A DNA stretch of 41,545 bases from JAVKFF01 sp040226215. GTDB lineage: Bacteria; Pseudomonadota; Alphaproteobacteria; DSM-16000; Inquilinaceae. The DNA lies in the NCBI GenBank assembly GCA_040226215.1, contig JAVKFF010000015.1:1-41545 (forward strand), read 5' to 3'. Below are positions 16,091 through 23,264 of the stretch, piece after piece (position 1 is the stretch's first letter; every line of letters starts with the position of its first letter). A model generated the notes under the pieces. The model had not been told where the DNA came from. It saw only the letters and a list, made by a program, of their open reading frames with translations, and ran no database searches. The position numbers were made by a program, and so were the translations under genes.

Positions 16091-17088
16091 CCGCGCGACC
16101 GCCCGTGATCGAGGTGCGCCGGGTCAGCCGGCGCTTCTCCCGCCGCCTCGACCTGGTGCAGCGGGTCGCCCGCCGGCTCGGCGCCAGCGTGCACCAGCGC
16201 ATCGTCCACGCCGTCGACGACGTCTCGCTGACCATCGGCGAGGGGGAGGCGGTCGGGCTGGTCGGCGAGTCGGGCTGTGGCAAGTCCACGCTCGGACGGC
16301 TGGTCGCCGGCATCGACGCGCCGAGCGCCGGCGAGGTGTGCTTCCGCGGCCAGCGGATCGCTCTGGACGACAGCGAGGCGGCCCGGCGCACGGCACTGAA
16401 GATCCAGATGATCTTCCAGGACCCGCTCGACTCACTCAACCCCCGGCATCGCATGGGCCGGATCGTCGGCGAGGGCGCGCGTTACCATCGCGTGGTGCCG
16501 CCGGGCGAGATCGATGGCCATGTCGACTCGGTGCTGGAGCAGGTCGGCCTCGACCCGTCGATGAAGAGCCGCTTCCCGCACCAGTTCTCCGGCGGTCAGC
16601 GCCAGCGCATCGGCATCGCCCGGGCGCTGGCGGTGCGCCCGGAGGTCGTGGTCTGCGATGAATCGGTCGCCTCGCTCGACGTCTCGATCCAGGCCCAGAT
16701 CATCAACCTGTTCATGCGCCTGCGCGCCGAACTGGGGCTCGCCTATCTGTTCATCAGCCACGATATCGGCGTGGTGCGCCACATCGCCGATCGTGTCGTG
16801 GTGATGTATCTTGGACGCGTTGTGGAGGAAGGTCCGACGAAGACGCTTTTCGACGACCCGAACCACCCCTACACACAGGCATTGATGAGTGAAGTGCCAC
16901 GCCTCGACAACCGGCATGTCGACTTCAACCCGATCTCCGGCGAGATCCCGTCGCCCCTCGATCCGCCCAGCGGGTGCCATTTCCATCCGCGCTGCCCGCA
17001 TGCCCATGAACGCTGTCGCGCGGAAGTCCCAGCACTAAAGCGCCTATCCGATGGCCGTCTCTCGGCTTGTCATTTGAACGACGCATGA
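16087..17088 (+). CDS. ABC transporter ATP-binding protein (DppF type)
   Basis: 333 residues. Walker A 'GESGCGKSTLG' (about 59-69), signature 'FSGGQRQRIGIARAL' (about 166-180), Walker B 'VVVCDESVASLD' and switch histidine 'FISHDIGVVRH'. As in the preceding ATPase, the C-terminus has a cysteine motif ('GCHFHPRCPHAHERC'). It is the last gene of the eight-gene operon; IS-derived DNA begins about 100 nt downstream. Note the Walker B has D-E-S-V rather than the usual D-E-P-T, a common DppF variant. Confidence 0.92.
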   Translation: MTARPPVIEVRRVSRRFSRRLDLVQRVARRLGASVHQRIVHAVDDVSLTIGEGEAVGLVGESGCGKSTLGRLVAGIDAPSAGEVCFRGQRIALDDSEAARRTALKIQMIFQDPLDSLNPRHRMGRIVGEGARYHRVVPPGEIDGHVDSVLEQVGLDPSMKSRFPHQFSGGQRQRIGIARALAVRPEVVVCDESVASLDVSIQAQIINLFMRLRAELGLAYLFISHDIGVVRHIADRVVVMYLGRVVEEGPTKTLFDDPNHPYTQALMSEVPRLDNRHVDFNPISGEIPSPLDPPSGCHFHPRCPHAHERCRAEVPALKRLSDGRLSACHLNDA

Positions 17089-17192
17089 CCGGGCGTGAGT
17101 GTCGGTCGGTTGCCATGCAGTCAGGGAGGCTGATCAAGTATCTTCTTCCCGGCCACGTTGTTCATGGAGCGGGCCCCTTGGGCCGAACAGGA

Positions 17193-17490
17193 TCAGGCGG
17201 CGTCTTTGACCGGCAGCCAAGCGTGTAGCTCCTCATATGGATTTGGGTTAAAATAGCCAAGCGCTGAGTGGAGGCGCCGGGCGTTGTACGTCTCGATAAA
17301 ACTCGGCAGGCGCTCAGCAACATCCTCGGCGGTTTCGAATGCCATCGGATAGACGCCTTCGACCTTCAGCGTCTTCATCAGGCTTTCCATCTTGGCATTG
17401 TCGTAGGGATTTCCGCGGCGGCTCATCGAGTCGACTAGTCCGGCGTCCCGCAGCCGGTCGCTGTAGCCTTGAGCGGCATATTGCGGGCCG
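17193..17490 (-). pseudogene. IS3-family OrfB transposase, C-terminal fragment
   Basis: The minus-strand frame reads from about 17490 with 'GPQYAAQGYSDRLRDAGLVD' and continues with 'SMSRRGNPYDNAKMESLMKT', the conserved region around the third DDE residue (E in NAKMES), ending at TGA 17195-17193 after 'LPVKDAA'. Everything N-terminal, including the first two catalytic aspartates, is missing. The break coincides with the left end of the intact IS at 17491, so the fragment was probably truncated by that insertion or by an associated deletion: the matching upstream half does not appear on the far side of the IS. Confidence 0.8.
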
Positions 17491-17508
17491 CTCCTCCCCC
17501 ATCGAACT

Positions 17509-17528
17509 GGTCCAGCCTGATGTTTAGG
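17509..17528 (+). repeat. Left inner inverted repeat of the IS407-like element
   Basis: TGGTCCAGCCTGATGTTTAG; matches 17 of 20 positions of the inverted copy at 18714-18733. Confidence 0.75.
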
Positions 17529-17545
17529 AACGAGGAGGACCAGCG

Positions 17546-17824
17546 ATGTCGAGGAAGCGGTACAAGCCTGAGGAAATCGTCGCGAAGCTGCGGCAGGTGG
17601 ACGTTCTGCACAGCCAGGGTCTGTCGATGGCCGAGGCCATTCGTCGGATCGGGGTGAGCGAGGTCAGTTTCTACCGCTGGCGCAACGAGTACGGTGGCAT
17701 GAGCGGCGACCAGCTCCGTCGGCTCAAGGCGCTCGAGAAGGAGAACGAACGCCTGCGCCGCGCGGTGTCGGACCTGACCCTGGATGCCCAGATTTTGAAG
17801 GAGGCGGCACGGGGAAACTTCTGA
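17546..17824 (+). CDS. IS3-family OrfA (helix-turn-helix protein)
   Basis: 92 residues, starting 'MSRKRYKPEEIVAKLRQVDV'. An HTH ('LSMAEAIRRIGVSEVSFYRW', about 33-52) is followed by a leucine-zipper-like stretch ('LRRLKALEKENERLRRAV', about 60-77), then 'LKEAARGNF' and stop. This is the standard IS407-type OrfA that binds the terminal repeats and multimerises. The final codons GGA-AAC lie in the slippery heptamer that gives the OrfAB fusion. Confidence 0.9.
   Translation: MSRKRYKPEEIVAKLRQVDVLHSQGLSMAEAIRRIGVSEVSFYRWRNEYGGMSGDQLRRLKALEKENERLRRAVSDLTLDAQILKEAARGNF
17812..17818 (+). other. Programmed -1 ribosomal frameshift heptamer G-GGA-AAC
   Basis: The heptamer GGGAAAC lies with its zero-frame codons GGA and AAC in orfA, two codons before the orfA stop. 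Slipping back one base gives GGG-AAA pairing and continues into orfB at CTT-CTG-AAC-CCC. This is the X-XXY-YYZ pattern used by IS3 elements to make the OrfAB transposase. Confidence 0.7.
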
Positions 17825-18717
17825 ACCCCTCGCGCCGTCGCCGCTGCATCGACCATGTCCGCTCGCGCCTTGGCGTGTCCGAACGGCGGGCTTGCCAGGT
17901 TCTGGGCCAGTATCGGTCTACCCAACGCCGCGAACCGCGGGGCCGATCAGATGAAGAGGCTCTGGTCTCGGACATGATTGCCTTGGCCCGGCAGTATGGC
18001 CGCTACGGCTACCGCCGCATTGCGACCCTGCTCCGCAATGCGGGCTGGCAGGTGAACGACAAGCAGGTCGAAAGGCTCTGGCGGCAACAGGGGCTGAAGG
18101 TTCCAGCCAGGCAACCAAAGAAGGGGCGTCTCTGGTTGAATGACAGTTCGTGCATCCGTCTCCGGCCGGAGCGACGCAACCATGTCTGGTCCTACGACTT
18201 CGTGCATCATCGCACCCACGACGGCCAGGCCTTCCGGACGCTCAACGTCCTGGACGAGTTCACCCGGGAGAGCCTGGCGATCCGGGTCAGGCGCAAGCTC
18301 TCTTCGATCGACGTCATCGACGTGCTGACAGACCTGTTCATCCTACGCGGCGCGCCGGCATTCGTGCGGTCGGACAACGGCCCCGAGTTCGTCGCTGAAG
18401 CGGTCCGCAAATGGATCGCCGCGGTCGGTGCCAGGACGGCCTATATCGAGCCGGGATCGCCCTGGGAAAACGGGTTCATCGAGAGCTTCAATGCCCGCTT
18501 TCGAGACGAACTGCTCGACGGCGAAATCTTCTATAGCGTGAAGGAGGCCGCGGTGGTCATCGAACAATGGCGCAGGCACTACAACGCCGTCCGGCCGCAC
18601 AGCGCGCTAGGCTACCGACCGCCGGCTCCCGAAACGATCGTGCTGCCAAGCCGGCCGCTCGGCTCCGCTCTGCTACACCGACCGCCCAGCTTGGCCGAGA
18701 AGCCGTTCATGAACTAA
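17818..18717 (+). CDS. IS3-family OrfB transposase catalytic region (expressed as OrfAB fusion)
   Basis: Reached by -1 frameshift from orfA; the frame is open from before the junction to the stop at 18717, so about 299 codons follow the shift. The first in-frame ATG is at 17875. Domains: an HTH_21-like region ('YGRYGYRRIATLLRNAGW') and the DDE integrase core, with aspartate in 'WSYDFVHHRTHDG', second aspartate in 'VRSDNGPEF' and glutamate in 'WENGFIESFNARFRDELL', the last two 35 residues apart as expected. The C-terminus 'HSALGYRPPAPE' is also typical. All catalytic residues are intact, so the element may be active. Confidence 0.88.
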   Translation, partial: LLNPSRRRRCIDHVRSRLGVSERRACQVLGQYRSTQRREPRGRSDEEALVSDMIALARQYGRYGYRRIATLLRNAGWQVNDKQVERLWRQQGLKVPARQPKKGRLWLNDSSCIRLRPERRNHVWSYDFVHHRTHDGQAFRTLNVLDEFTRESLAIRVRRKLSSIDVIDVLTDLFILRGAPAFVRSDNGPEFVAEAVRKWIAAVGARTAYIEPGSPWENGFIESFNARFRDELLDGEIFYSVKEAAVVIEQWRRHYNAVRPHSALGYRPPAPETIVLPSRPLGSALLHRPPSLAEKPFMN

Positions 18718-18733
18718 ACTTCAACCTGGACCA
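18714..18733 (-). repeat. Right inner inverted repeat of the IS407-like element
   Basis: On the minus strand TGGTCCAGGTTGAAGTTTAG, the partner of 17509-17528. It overlaps the last codons of orfB, as is common in compact IS elements. Confidence 0.75.
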
Positions 18734-18751
18734 CTTGGTGGGGGCCGGTCA

Positions 18752-19114
18752 CCCACATCGACTAAGGACAGTTCAGGGAGCAGGTCAGGACGACTCTTAT
18801 TGTGAGCCAACCACCGTTTACATCGTGTCCACCTGGAGTCTTTCACGAAGTTGATCTTGTCACCCGGTAGGAAAAGAGGGCTAATGACGAAGATTCCACA
18901 AGTACAAACGCATTAGGTGTATTCGACATCCGCTGGTCAAACAAGTCTGACCAATTGTATTTCTTGGGAAGAGGGGCATGCAGATCGTTGAACTCGCAAA
19001 ATCCCTCGCAAGTGTTCACGTCGGTTGCTGCGGGGACGGCGGATGCATCGTCGATGACGCTTTCGCACCAGGATACGAGCGCTCGCAGTTTATTCCGGCA
19101 GTCCGCGAAGATGT
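18752..19114. other. Non-annotated interval between IS element and aminotransferase gene
   Basis: About 360 nt with visibly lower GC than the surrounding genes. The only recognisable content is a weak minus-strand similarity to an NRPS condensation-adenylation linker (listed separately). A plus-strand frame at 18978 starting 'MQIVELAKSLASVH' shows no family features and runs into the antisense of the aminotransferase, so I do not call it. Confidence 0.5.
18850..19111 (-). pseudogene. Possible NRPS remnant: condensation/adenylation linker
   Basis: In one minus-strand frame, residues encoded at about 19000-18865 read 'EFNDLHAPLP' followed shortly by 'LFDQRMSNTPNAFVLV' and then 'LALFSYR'. This resembles the boundary of a nonribosomal peptide synthetase condensation and adenylation domain (consensus style: (W/F)ND-T-A-YP----LF--Q---TPDA-ALV----LTYREL). 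The upstream 'RNKLRALVSWCESVIDDASA' could be the end of the condensation domain. No start codon, no complete domain and immediate loss of the frame point to a decayed fragment. Similarity was judged by eye only and could be chance. Confidence 0.3.
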
Positions 19115-20284
19115 TCATCTTTCGAGAAAGTGTCGAAGCTTTGTCAAACCGGTGCGCAGGTCGTTGTCGGAACACGTAAAGGCGACGCGCACGAATCGTC
19201 TGGTCTCCTCACCAAAGGTTTCGCCCGGAACCGTCGCAACATTCTCCTCGACCAGGAACCGCTTGGCGAATTCCAGGCCGGTCGCCGCGTCCGGTGGAAT
19301 GCGCACCAGCCCATAGAAGGCGCCGTTGGGGCGCACCGGCAGTGCGGGGCTGTCCACGAAGACCTCGACCAGAATATCGCGCCGTCGCTGAAAGATCCGC
19401 CGGCCGTCTTCAACGATGTTCTGCGGCCCGGACAGCGCCGCTTCCGCGGCCTTCTGGGAAATCGCGGAGGCGCATGAGACGATCGGCTCCTGAAGCTTGA
19501 TCGGCAGGCCCACAAGGTCGGGCGGGCAGATCAGATGGCCGAGGCGCCAGCCCGTCATGGCATAGCTCTTCGACACGCCCGAGACGATCAGCACGCGGTC
19601 GGGCGGGACGGTCTCGAAGGCCGAGACATGCGCCAGCCCGTCGAACAGGATGTCCTCGTAGATCTCGTCGCTGATGACATAGAGTCCGGTCCGGTTGGCC
19701 AGGTTTCCGAGCTCGTTCATCACCTCACGCGGGAACACGGCGCCTGTCGGGTTGCCGGGAGAATTGATCAATATCGCCTTGGTGCGCGGCGTGACTGCGC
19801 GGCTGATCTCCTCGACATCAGGCAGGAAACCATTGTCCGGGTTCAGGCGGTATCGCACCGGCACGCCATCGCCAAGCCGGACGATCGCCTCGTAGTTCGG
19901 CCACCCGGGATCGGGCAACAGGATCTCGTCACCGGCATCCATCACGGACATCAGCGCCGTGTACAGCGCGCCGACCGCGCCGACCGTGACCACGACCTGG
20001 TCCGCCGTGCAGGCGAGTCCGGTGCGCGCCTGCTGACGCCGGGCGATCAGTTCACGCAGGCCGGGCAGCCCGTTATTCGCAGTGTAGCGCGTATAGCCGT
20101 CGCGGGCCGCCTGGAAGGCGGCCTCGATGATATGGTCAGGTGTGCCGTGGTCCGGCTCTCCGACCTCGAGATGGATGACCTCGGGACGGCCGGCCGCCAG
20201 GGCCATGATCTCGCGGATCGCGGATCGCGGCATGCCGGCGGCCCGTCGGGCCGGGGCGCGGACATCGGCCGCAGTGTCGCTCAT
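19115..20284 (-). CDS. PLP-dependent aminotransferase, class I/II (AspAT fold)
   Basis: 389 residues. Family landmarks: 'VIHLEVGEPDHGTP' near the N-terminus (about 35-48), 'YTANNGLPGLREL' (about 72-84), 'INSPGNPTGAVFP' (about 172-184), 'VISDEIYEDILFD' (aspartate that contacts the pyridine nitrogen) and the PLP lysine in 'SGVSKSYAMTGWR' (about 234-246). It transfers an amino group between an amino acid and a 2-oxo acid. Closest by motif to the subgroup that includes aspartate and aromatic/alanine-type enzymes. Third gene of a minus-strand operon after the dihydroorotase-like and racemase-like genes (13-nt gap), so it probably consumes or produces an amino acid in that pathway. Confidence 0.92.
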   Translation of the reverse strand: MSDTAADVRAPARRAAGMPRSAIREIMALAAGRPEVIHLEVGEPDHGTPDHIIEAAFQAARDGYTRYTANNGLPGLRELIARRQQARTGLACTADQVVVTVGAVGALYTALMSVMDAGDEILLPDPGWPNYEAIVRLGDGVPVRYRLNPDNGFLPDVEEISRAVTPRTKAILINSPGNPTGAVFPREVMNELGNLANRTGLYVISDEIYEDILFDGLAHVSAFETVPPDRVLIVSGVSKSYAMTGWRLGHLICPPDLVGLPIKLQEPIVSCASAISQKAAEAALSGPQNIVEDGRRIFQRRRDILVEVFVDSPALPVRPNGAFYGLVRIPPDAATGLEFAKRFLVEENVATVPGETFGEETRRFVRVAFTCSDNDLRTGLTKLRHFLER

Positions 20285-20297
20285 GTCATGATCCCTG

Positions 20298-21020
20298 TCA
20301 TTGCTGTCGGCTTGAAAGGAGACGGCCGAGGGGTCGGTCGGCCGGCGGCTGTTCCAGCGTCCGGAGGCACTTCCACAGGATCGCCTGGTTGCAGGTCACA
20401 ACGGGCCGCGAAAGCAGGTCCTCCAGGCGCTCGATGGCGTCGAAGGTGGGCAGGTCGGTTGCCAGCAGGACGATGCCCTCGGCACCGTCGACCGCCACTT
20501 GTCGGGCGAGGTCGATAACCTGTTCGGCGGTCACCTTGGGCACGTCGCGCACGCCCAGGATATCGAGCGTGTCATCGGCGCGGACGTCGAACCCGACCTT
20601 TCGGAAATACGCCACCGCCTGGTCATGGATGGCGCGTGGATACGGACTGGCCAGCCCGATGCTGCGAAGCCCAAGTTCGCTGGCTGCGTCCATCATGGCG
20701 CTCCACGCTGAAACGCAGGGGATGCCCGTTGTCTCGGCGATCCGCGCGGCGGCGGCCGCGTTCCACCCCTCCTCCATGATGAAGGTCGTCACCATGTCGG
20801 CATAGACGATCAGGTCGACGCCGGTGGCCATCAGTTCCCGGACCCCGCGATCGACCTGCGCCTCCATCTTGTGGATCGCGTCGGGTGTCAGGTCGCCCTC
20901 GACCAGCAGCCGCGTCGGATGCAGCGAGACGCCGGGCGGCAGCGCAGACCAGATCTCCGGTTCGAGAACGCTGTTGTTGGCGGGCAGCAGGATGCCGATG
21001 CGGCCGTTTTCTCCGAGCAT
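20298..21020 (-). CDS. Asp/Glu racemase-superfamily protein (EutA/maleate isomerase/arylmalonate decarboxylase type), catalytic cysteines not seen
   Basis: 240 residues from ATG 21020 (MLGENGRIGILLP), 7 nt after the upstream stop and with AGAGGCG as a ribosome binding site; a longer start would overlap the neighbour by 47 nt. The 'IGILLPANNSVLEPEIW' opening and the 'RPVVTCNQAILWKCL' segment near the C-terminus place it with maleate cis-trans isomerases and EutA-type proteins. In these enzymes two cysteines act as acid and base. Here the first position reads 'YADMVTTF' (D75 in place of C) and the second 'LLATDLPTFD' (A187 in place of C); the nearest cysteine is C210 in 'VVTCNQ'. It may have a different mechanism or a binding/regulatory role. 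Family placement is secure, activity is not. Confidence 0.8.
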   Translation of the reverse strand: MLGENGRIGILLPANNSVLEPEIWSALPPGVSLHPTRLLVEGDLTPDAIHKMEAQVDRGVRELMATGVDLIVYADMVTTFIMEEGWNAAAAARIAETTGIPCVSAWSAMMDAASELGLRSIGLASPYPRAIHDQAVAYFRKVGFDVRADDTLDILGVRDVPKVTAEQVIDLARQVAVDGAEGIVLLATDLPTFDAIERLEDLLSRPVVTCNQAILWKCLRTLEQPPADRPLGRLLSSRQQ

Positions 21021-21027
21021 GTCGCCT

Positions 21028-22386
21028 CTAGGCCTGGTGGTCGCGGGCGACGAAGCGCCCCCCGGGCTGGCCATCCGTCAGCGCGCCCGCCTCCGCGATC
21101 GGCTGGCCCCGCAGCACGGTCAGCAGCGGCCAGCCGGACAGTTCGTGGCCCTCGAACGGGGATCGGCCGGCCTTGGACAGCACGAGGTCCTGGCTCACCA
21201 CCCGCCTTGCCGTCATGTCGACGAGGACGAGATCGCCATCCATGCCGACCTCAAGGGCGCCCTTGCGGCCGGCGATGCCGAAGATTCGCGCGGGCGCCCA
21301 GCACAGCAGATCGGCCACGCGCGTTGCCTCGATCAGGCCCCGCGCGTGGAGGTCCAGAACGGCGGGAACGATGGTGTCGAGGCCGGGCGTGCCGCCCGGC
21401 GTCTTCCAGGGCGTGTCGCTTGCGGTCTTCTCCTCCACGGCATGCGGCGCGTGGTCTGAGCCCACGAAATCGACGGTGCCGTCGACCACGCCGTCGACCA
21501 GCGCGCGGACGTCGTCGGGATCGCGCAGCGGCGGCAGCATCTGGGCGAACGGCCCAAGCCGGCCGAGCGCAGTCCGGTCGAGATGAAGGTGGTGCGGCGT
21601 CGCCTCGACGAAGAGATGTGTCAGGCCTTCGCGCTTGGCCGTGCGGGCGAGCGCGCAGCCGCGCACGGTGCTGACCTGGCGCAGGACGGTCGCCGCGCCG
21701 GTGGCGCGGACGAGTTCGATCAGGCCGGCGATGGTGACCGCCTCTGCGGCCACGGGGCGGGCCACGGCGAAGGCTTCGAAGTCGGTCCTTCCGGTTGCCT
21801 TGAGGCGGTCGATCTCAGCGTCGATCAGAGACCGGTCCGAGGCGTAGATCCCGACGGTGGCGCCGATCCGGGCCATGCGATCGAGGAGGAGACGCTGTTC
21901 CTCGGGGTTGCCGAAGGTGTCGTCCGGGGCGGTTTCCGCGGTCAGAGTCTCGAACGAGGTGAGACCCAGCGCCCACAGCTCCGACGCGCTGTCCAGATTG
22001 CGCGGGAAGATCGCCCCCTGCAGCGTGAAGTCGACATGGGCCTGCCCCTCAGCCGCCTTCCGCGCGGCGCGAAACCCGGCGGGCGTGTCGAGCACCGGCT
22101 TGGTGTTGGGCATGCACATGACTGTGGTGATGCCGCCGACAGCGGCCGAGCGCGTACCGCTCGCGAAGCTCTCCTTGTGCGGGGCACCGGGGTCGCGCAT
22201 GTGCACATGCGCGTCGATGAAGCCGGGAAACAGAAGTCTTTCCTCGGCATCGATGGTGATGTCGGCACGCGGCCGGTCGCCGGGCGGCAGGACTGCCGCG
22301 ATACGTCCGTCGTCGTCGACCAGGATGCCGCCGGGATGCACGCCACCGGATCGCACAAGTCGCGCATTGTGTGCCAGCAGCGACAT
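21028..22386 (-). CDS. Dihydroorotase/hydantoinase-like cyclic amidohydrolase with incomplete metal site
   Basis: 452 residues, the length of class I dihydroorotases, allantoinases and hydantoinases. Present: 'PGFIDAHVHMRDPG' (H60 and H62), 'TTVMCMPNTKP', 'EATPHHLHL', and 'VGSDHAPHAVEEK' (D311). Absent: the carboxylated lysine, where 'LGLTSFETLT' has E146; the histidine of the usual 'HAED', which is 'YASD' (Y181); and the histidine of 'HVST', which is 'RQVST' (Q238). Thus the alpha-metal histidines and aspartate remain while the bridging lysine and beta-metal ligands are gone. It may be a one-metal cyclic amidohydrolase or a non-catalytic homologue. First gene of a three-gene minus-strand operon under a palindromic operator at 22420. 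Confidence 0.85.
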   Translation of the reverse strand: MSLLAHNARLVRSGGVHPGGILVDDDGRIAAVLPPGDRPRADITIDAEERLLFPGFIDAHVHMRDPGAPHKESFASGTRSAAVGGITTVMCMPNTKPVLDTPAGFRAARKAAEGQAHVDFTLQGAIFPRNLDSASELWALGLTSFETLTAETAPDDTFGNPEEQRLLLDRMARIGATVGIYASDRSLIDAEIDRLKATGRTDFEAFAVARPVAAEAVTIAGLIELVRATGAATVLRQVSTVRGCALARTAKREGLTHLFVEATPHHLHLDRTALGRLGPFAQMLPPLRDPDDVRALVDGVVDGTVDFVGSDHAPHAVEEKTASDTPWKTPGGTPGLDTIVPAVLDLHARGLIEATRVADLLCWAPARIFGIAGRKGALEVGMDGDLVLVDMTARRVVSQDLVLSKAGRSPFEGHELSGWPLLTVLRGQPIAEAGALTDGQPGGRFVARDHQA

Positions 22387-22419
22387 TATCGAGCCTTGCT
22401 CCTCTTGACCTGATTCTTA

Positions 22420-22434
22420 TGATACATGTATCCA
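22420..22434. promoter_or_regulatory. Cluster operator O1: TGATA-CATG-TATCCA
   Basis: Near-perfect dyad in the 176-bp region between the dihydroorotase-like gene (start 22386) and the GntR gene (start 22563). It matches the dyads at 36305-36320 and 39314-39329 (shared form (T)GGATA-N2TG-TATCCA, one arm mismatch). Likely GntR-family operator with autoregulation of the adjacent regulator. Confidence 0.6.
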
Positions 22435-22562
22435 CTTTGTGCCGGAAGGCTCAAGACCGTTGTTGGATTGGCCTTCGTCAGGTAGCGATTGATCGCTAAC
22501 ATGAAGCGTGCGGGGATGGCTTGACCGGGACCTCAAACCCCGCAATGGGGGAGAGACGTCAG

Positions 22563-23264
22563 ATGGTTTCCGACCGGCCGGCATCAGCGCAGCAGCAGGC
22601 ATACCTTCATCTCAGAAAGCAGATCCTGGAAGGCCAGTTGCCAGCGGGCAGCTTGCTCAAGCCTGAGCAGGTCGCTCAGCAGATCGGCGTGAGTCGCATG
22701 CCGGTCCGCGAGGCCATTCGGCAGCTCGATGCCGAGGGACTGGTGGTCTTCCGACCGAACCGAAGGGCAGTCGTGCAGAGCCTGAGCTGGAAGGAGGTGC
22801 ACGAGATTTTCGAGATCCGGGCGGTGCTCGAGGGTCTCGCGGCCCGGCATGCGGCGATCAACGCGTCGGTGGACGACATCGCCGATCTGCATCACTTCTG
22901 GGACCGGATGGAGCGGGCCAAGACAAAGCCCGAGAAGTGGATTGCGCATCATGACGAGTTCCACCAGTTCGTGGTCCGCCTCGCGGCGCGCCCCCGCCTT
23001 GCCGCACAGATCAACCTGCTGCGCGATACCTGCCGCCCCTATTTCCGTCTGCACATCTCCGTCTATGGCAGGCCGGAAGCGCCTGGCTTCTCTGAGAAGC
23101 TGATCATCGACGCCCTGGAGGAGAAGGATCCGGCGGTGGCCGAGCAGGTGATGCAGGAGCACGTCATGGCGCATTCGCAATGGCTGGAGGACTATCTGCG
23201 CCGCGAGGCTTCCGTCGAAAGTCGCGATGCGTCGGCCGAGCTGAACAGGGAAGCGGTGGGCTGA
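22563..23264 (+). CDS. GntR-family regulator, FCD subfamily
   Basis: 233 residues from ATG 22563, preceded by GGGGGAGAG at good spacing; in-frame TTG 22521 and ATG 22545 are less well placed. Winged HTH at about 8-72 with 'LPAGSLLKPEQVAQQIGVSR' and 'MPVREAIRQLDAEGLVVFRP', then an all-helical FCD ligand domain from about 85 ('EIFEIRAVLEGLAARHAA') to the end ('QEHVMAHSQWLEDYL'). Metal-binding histidines of the FCD domain are partly visible (HHDEFH and EHVMAH). It overlaps the following M20 gene by one base (TGATG) and is divergent from the dihydroorotase operon, with operator O1 between. Likely a repressor of the cluster responding to a carboxylate intermediate. Confidence 0.9.
   Translation: MVSDRPASAQQQAYLHLRKQILEGQLPAGSLLKPEQVAQQIGVSRMPVREAIRQLDAEGLVVFRPNRRAVVQSLSWKEVHEIFEIRAVLEGLAARHAAINASVDDIADLHHFWDRMERAKTKPEKWIAHHDEFHQFVVRLAARPRLAAQINLLRDTCRPYFRLHISVYGRPEAPGFSEKLIIDALEEKDPAVAEQVMQEHVMAHSQWLEDYLRREASVESRDASAELNREAVG

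Larger units (their letters stand above)
17491..18751 (+). mobile_element. Intact IS3-family element (IS407-like)
   Basis: About 1.26 kb. Near-terminal inverted repeats are visible: left TGGTCCAGCCTGATGTTTAG (17509-17528) and right, read inward, TGGTCCAGGTTGAAGTTTAG (18733-18714), 17 of 20 matching; both are preceded by a CCCCCA run. It encodes overlapping orfA and orfB with a -1 frameshift signal. Exact tips are approximate. A GGGCCG hexamer is found just outside or at both ends (17485-17490 and 18742-18747) but the two sites cannot both be a clean target duplication with equal IR lengths. Confidence 0.8.

Noticed and set aside
17485..18747. GGGCCG at both ends of the IS407-like element as a target-site duplication
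   Set aside because: Using both copies leaves unequal distances to the inverted repeats, and the right copy appears to lie within the IR; likely coincidence in GC-rich DNA.
18978..19316. Plus-strand open frame of 112 codons after the IS element
   Set aside because: It runs antisense into the aminotransferase gene, has no ribosome binding site of note and no recognisable domain.
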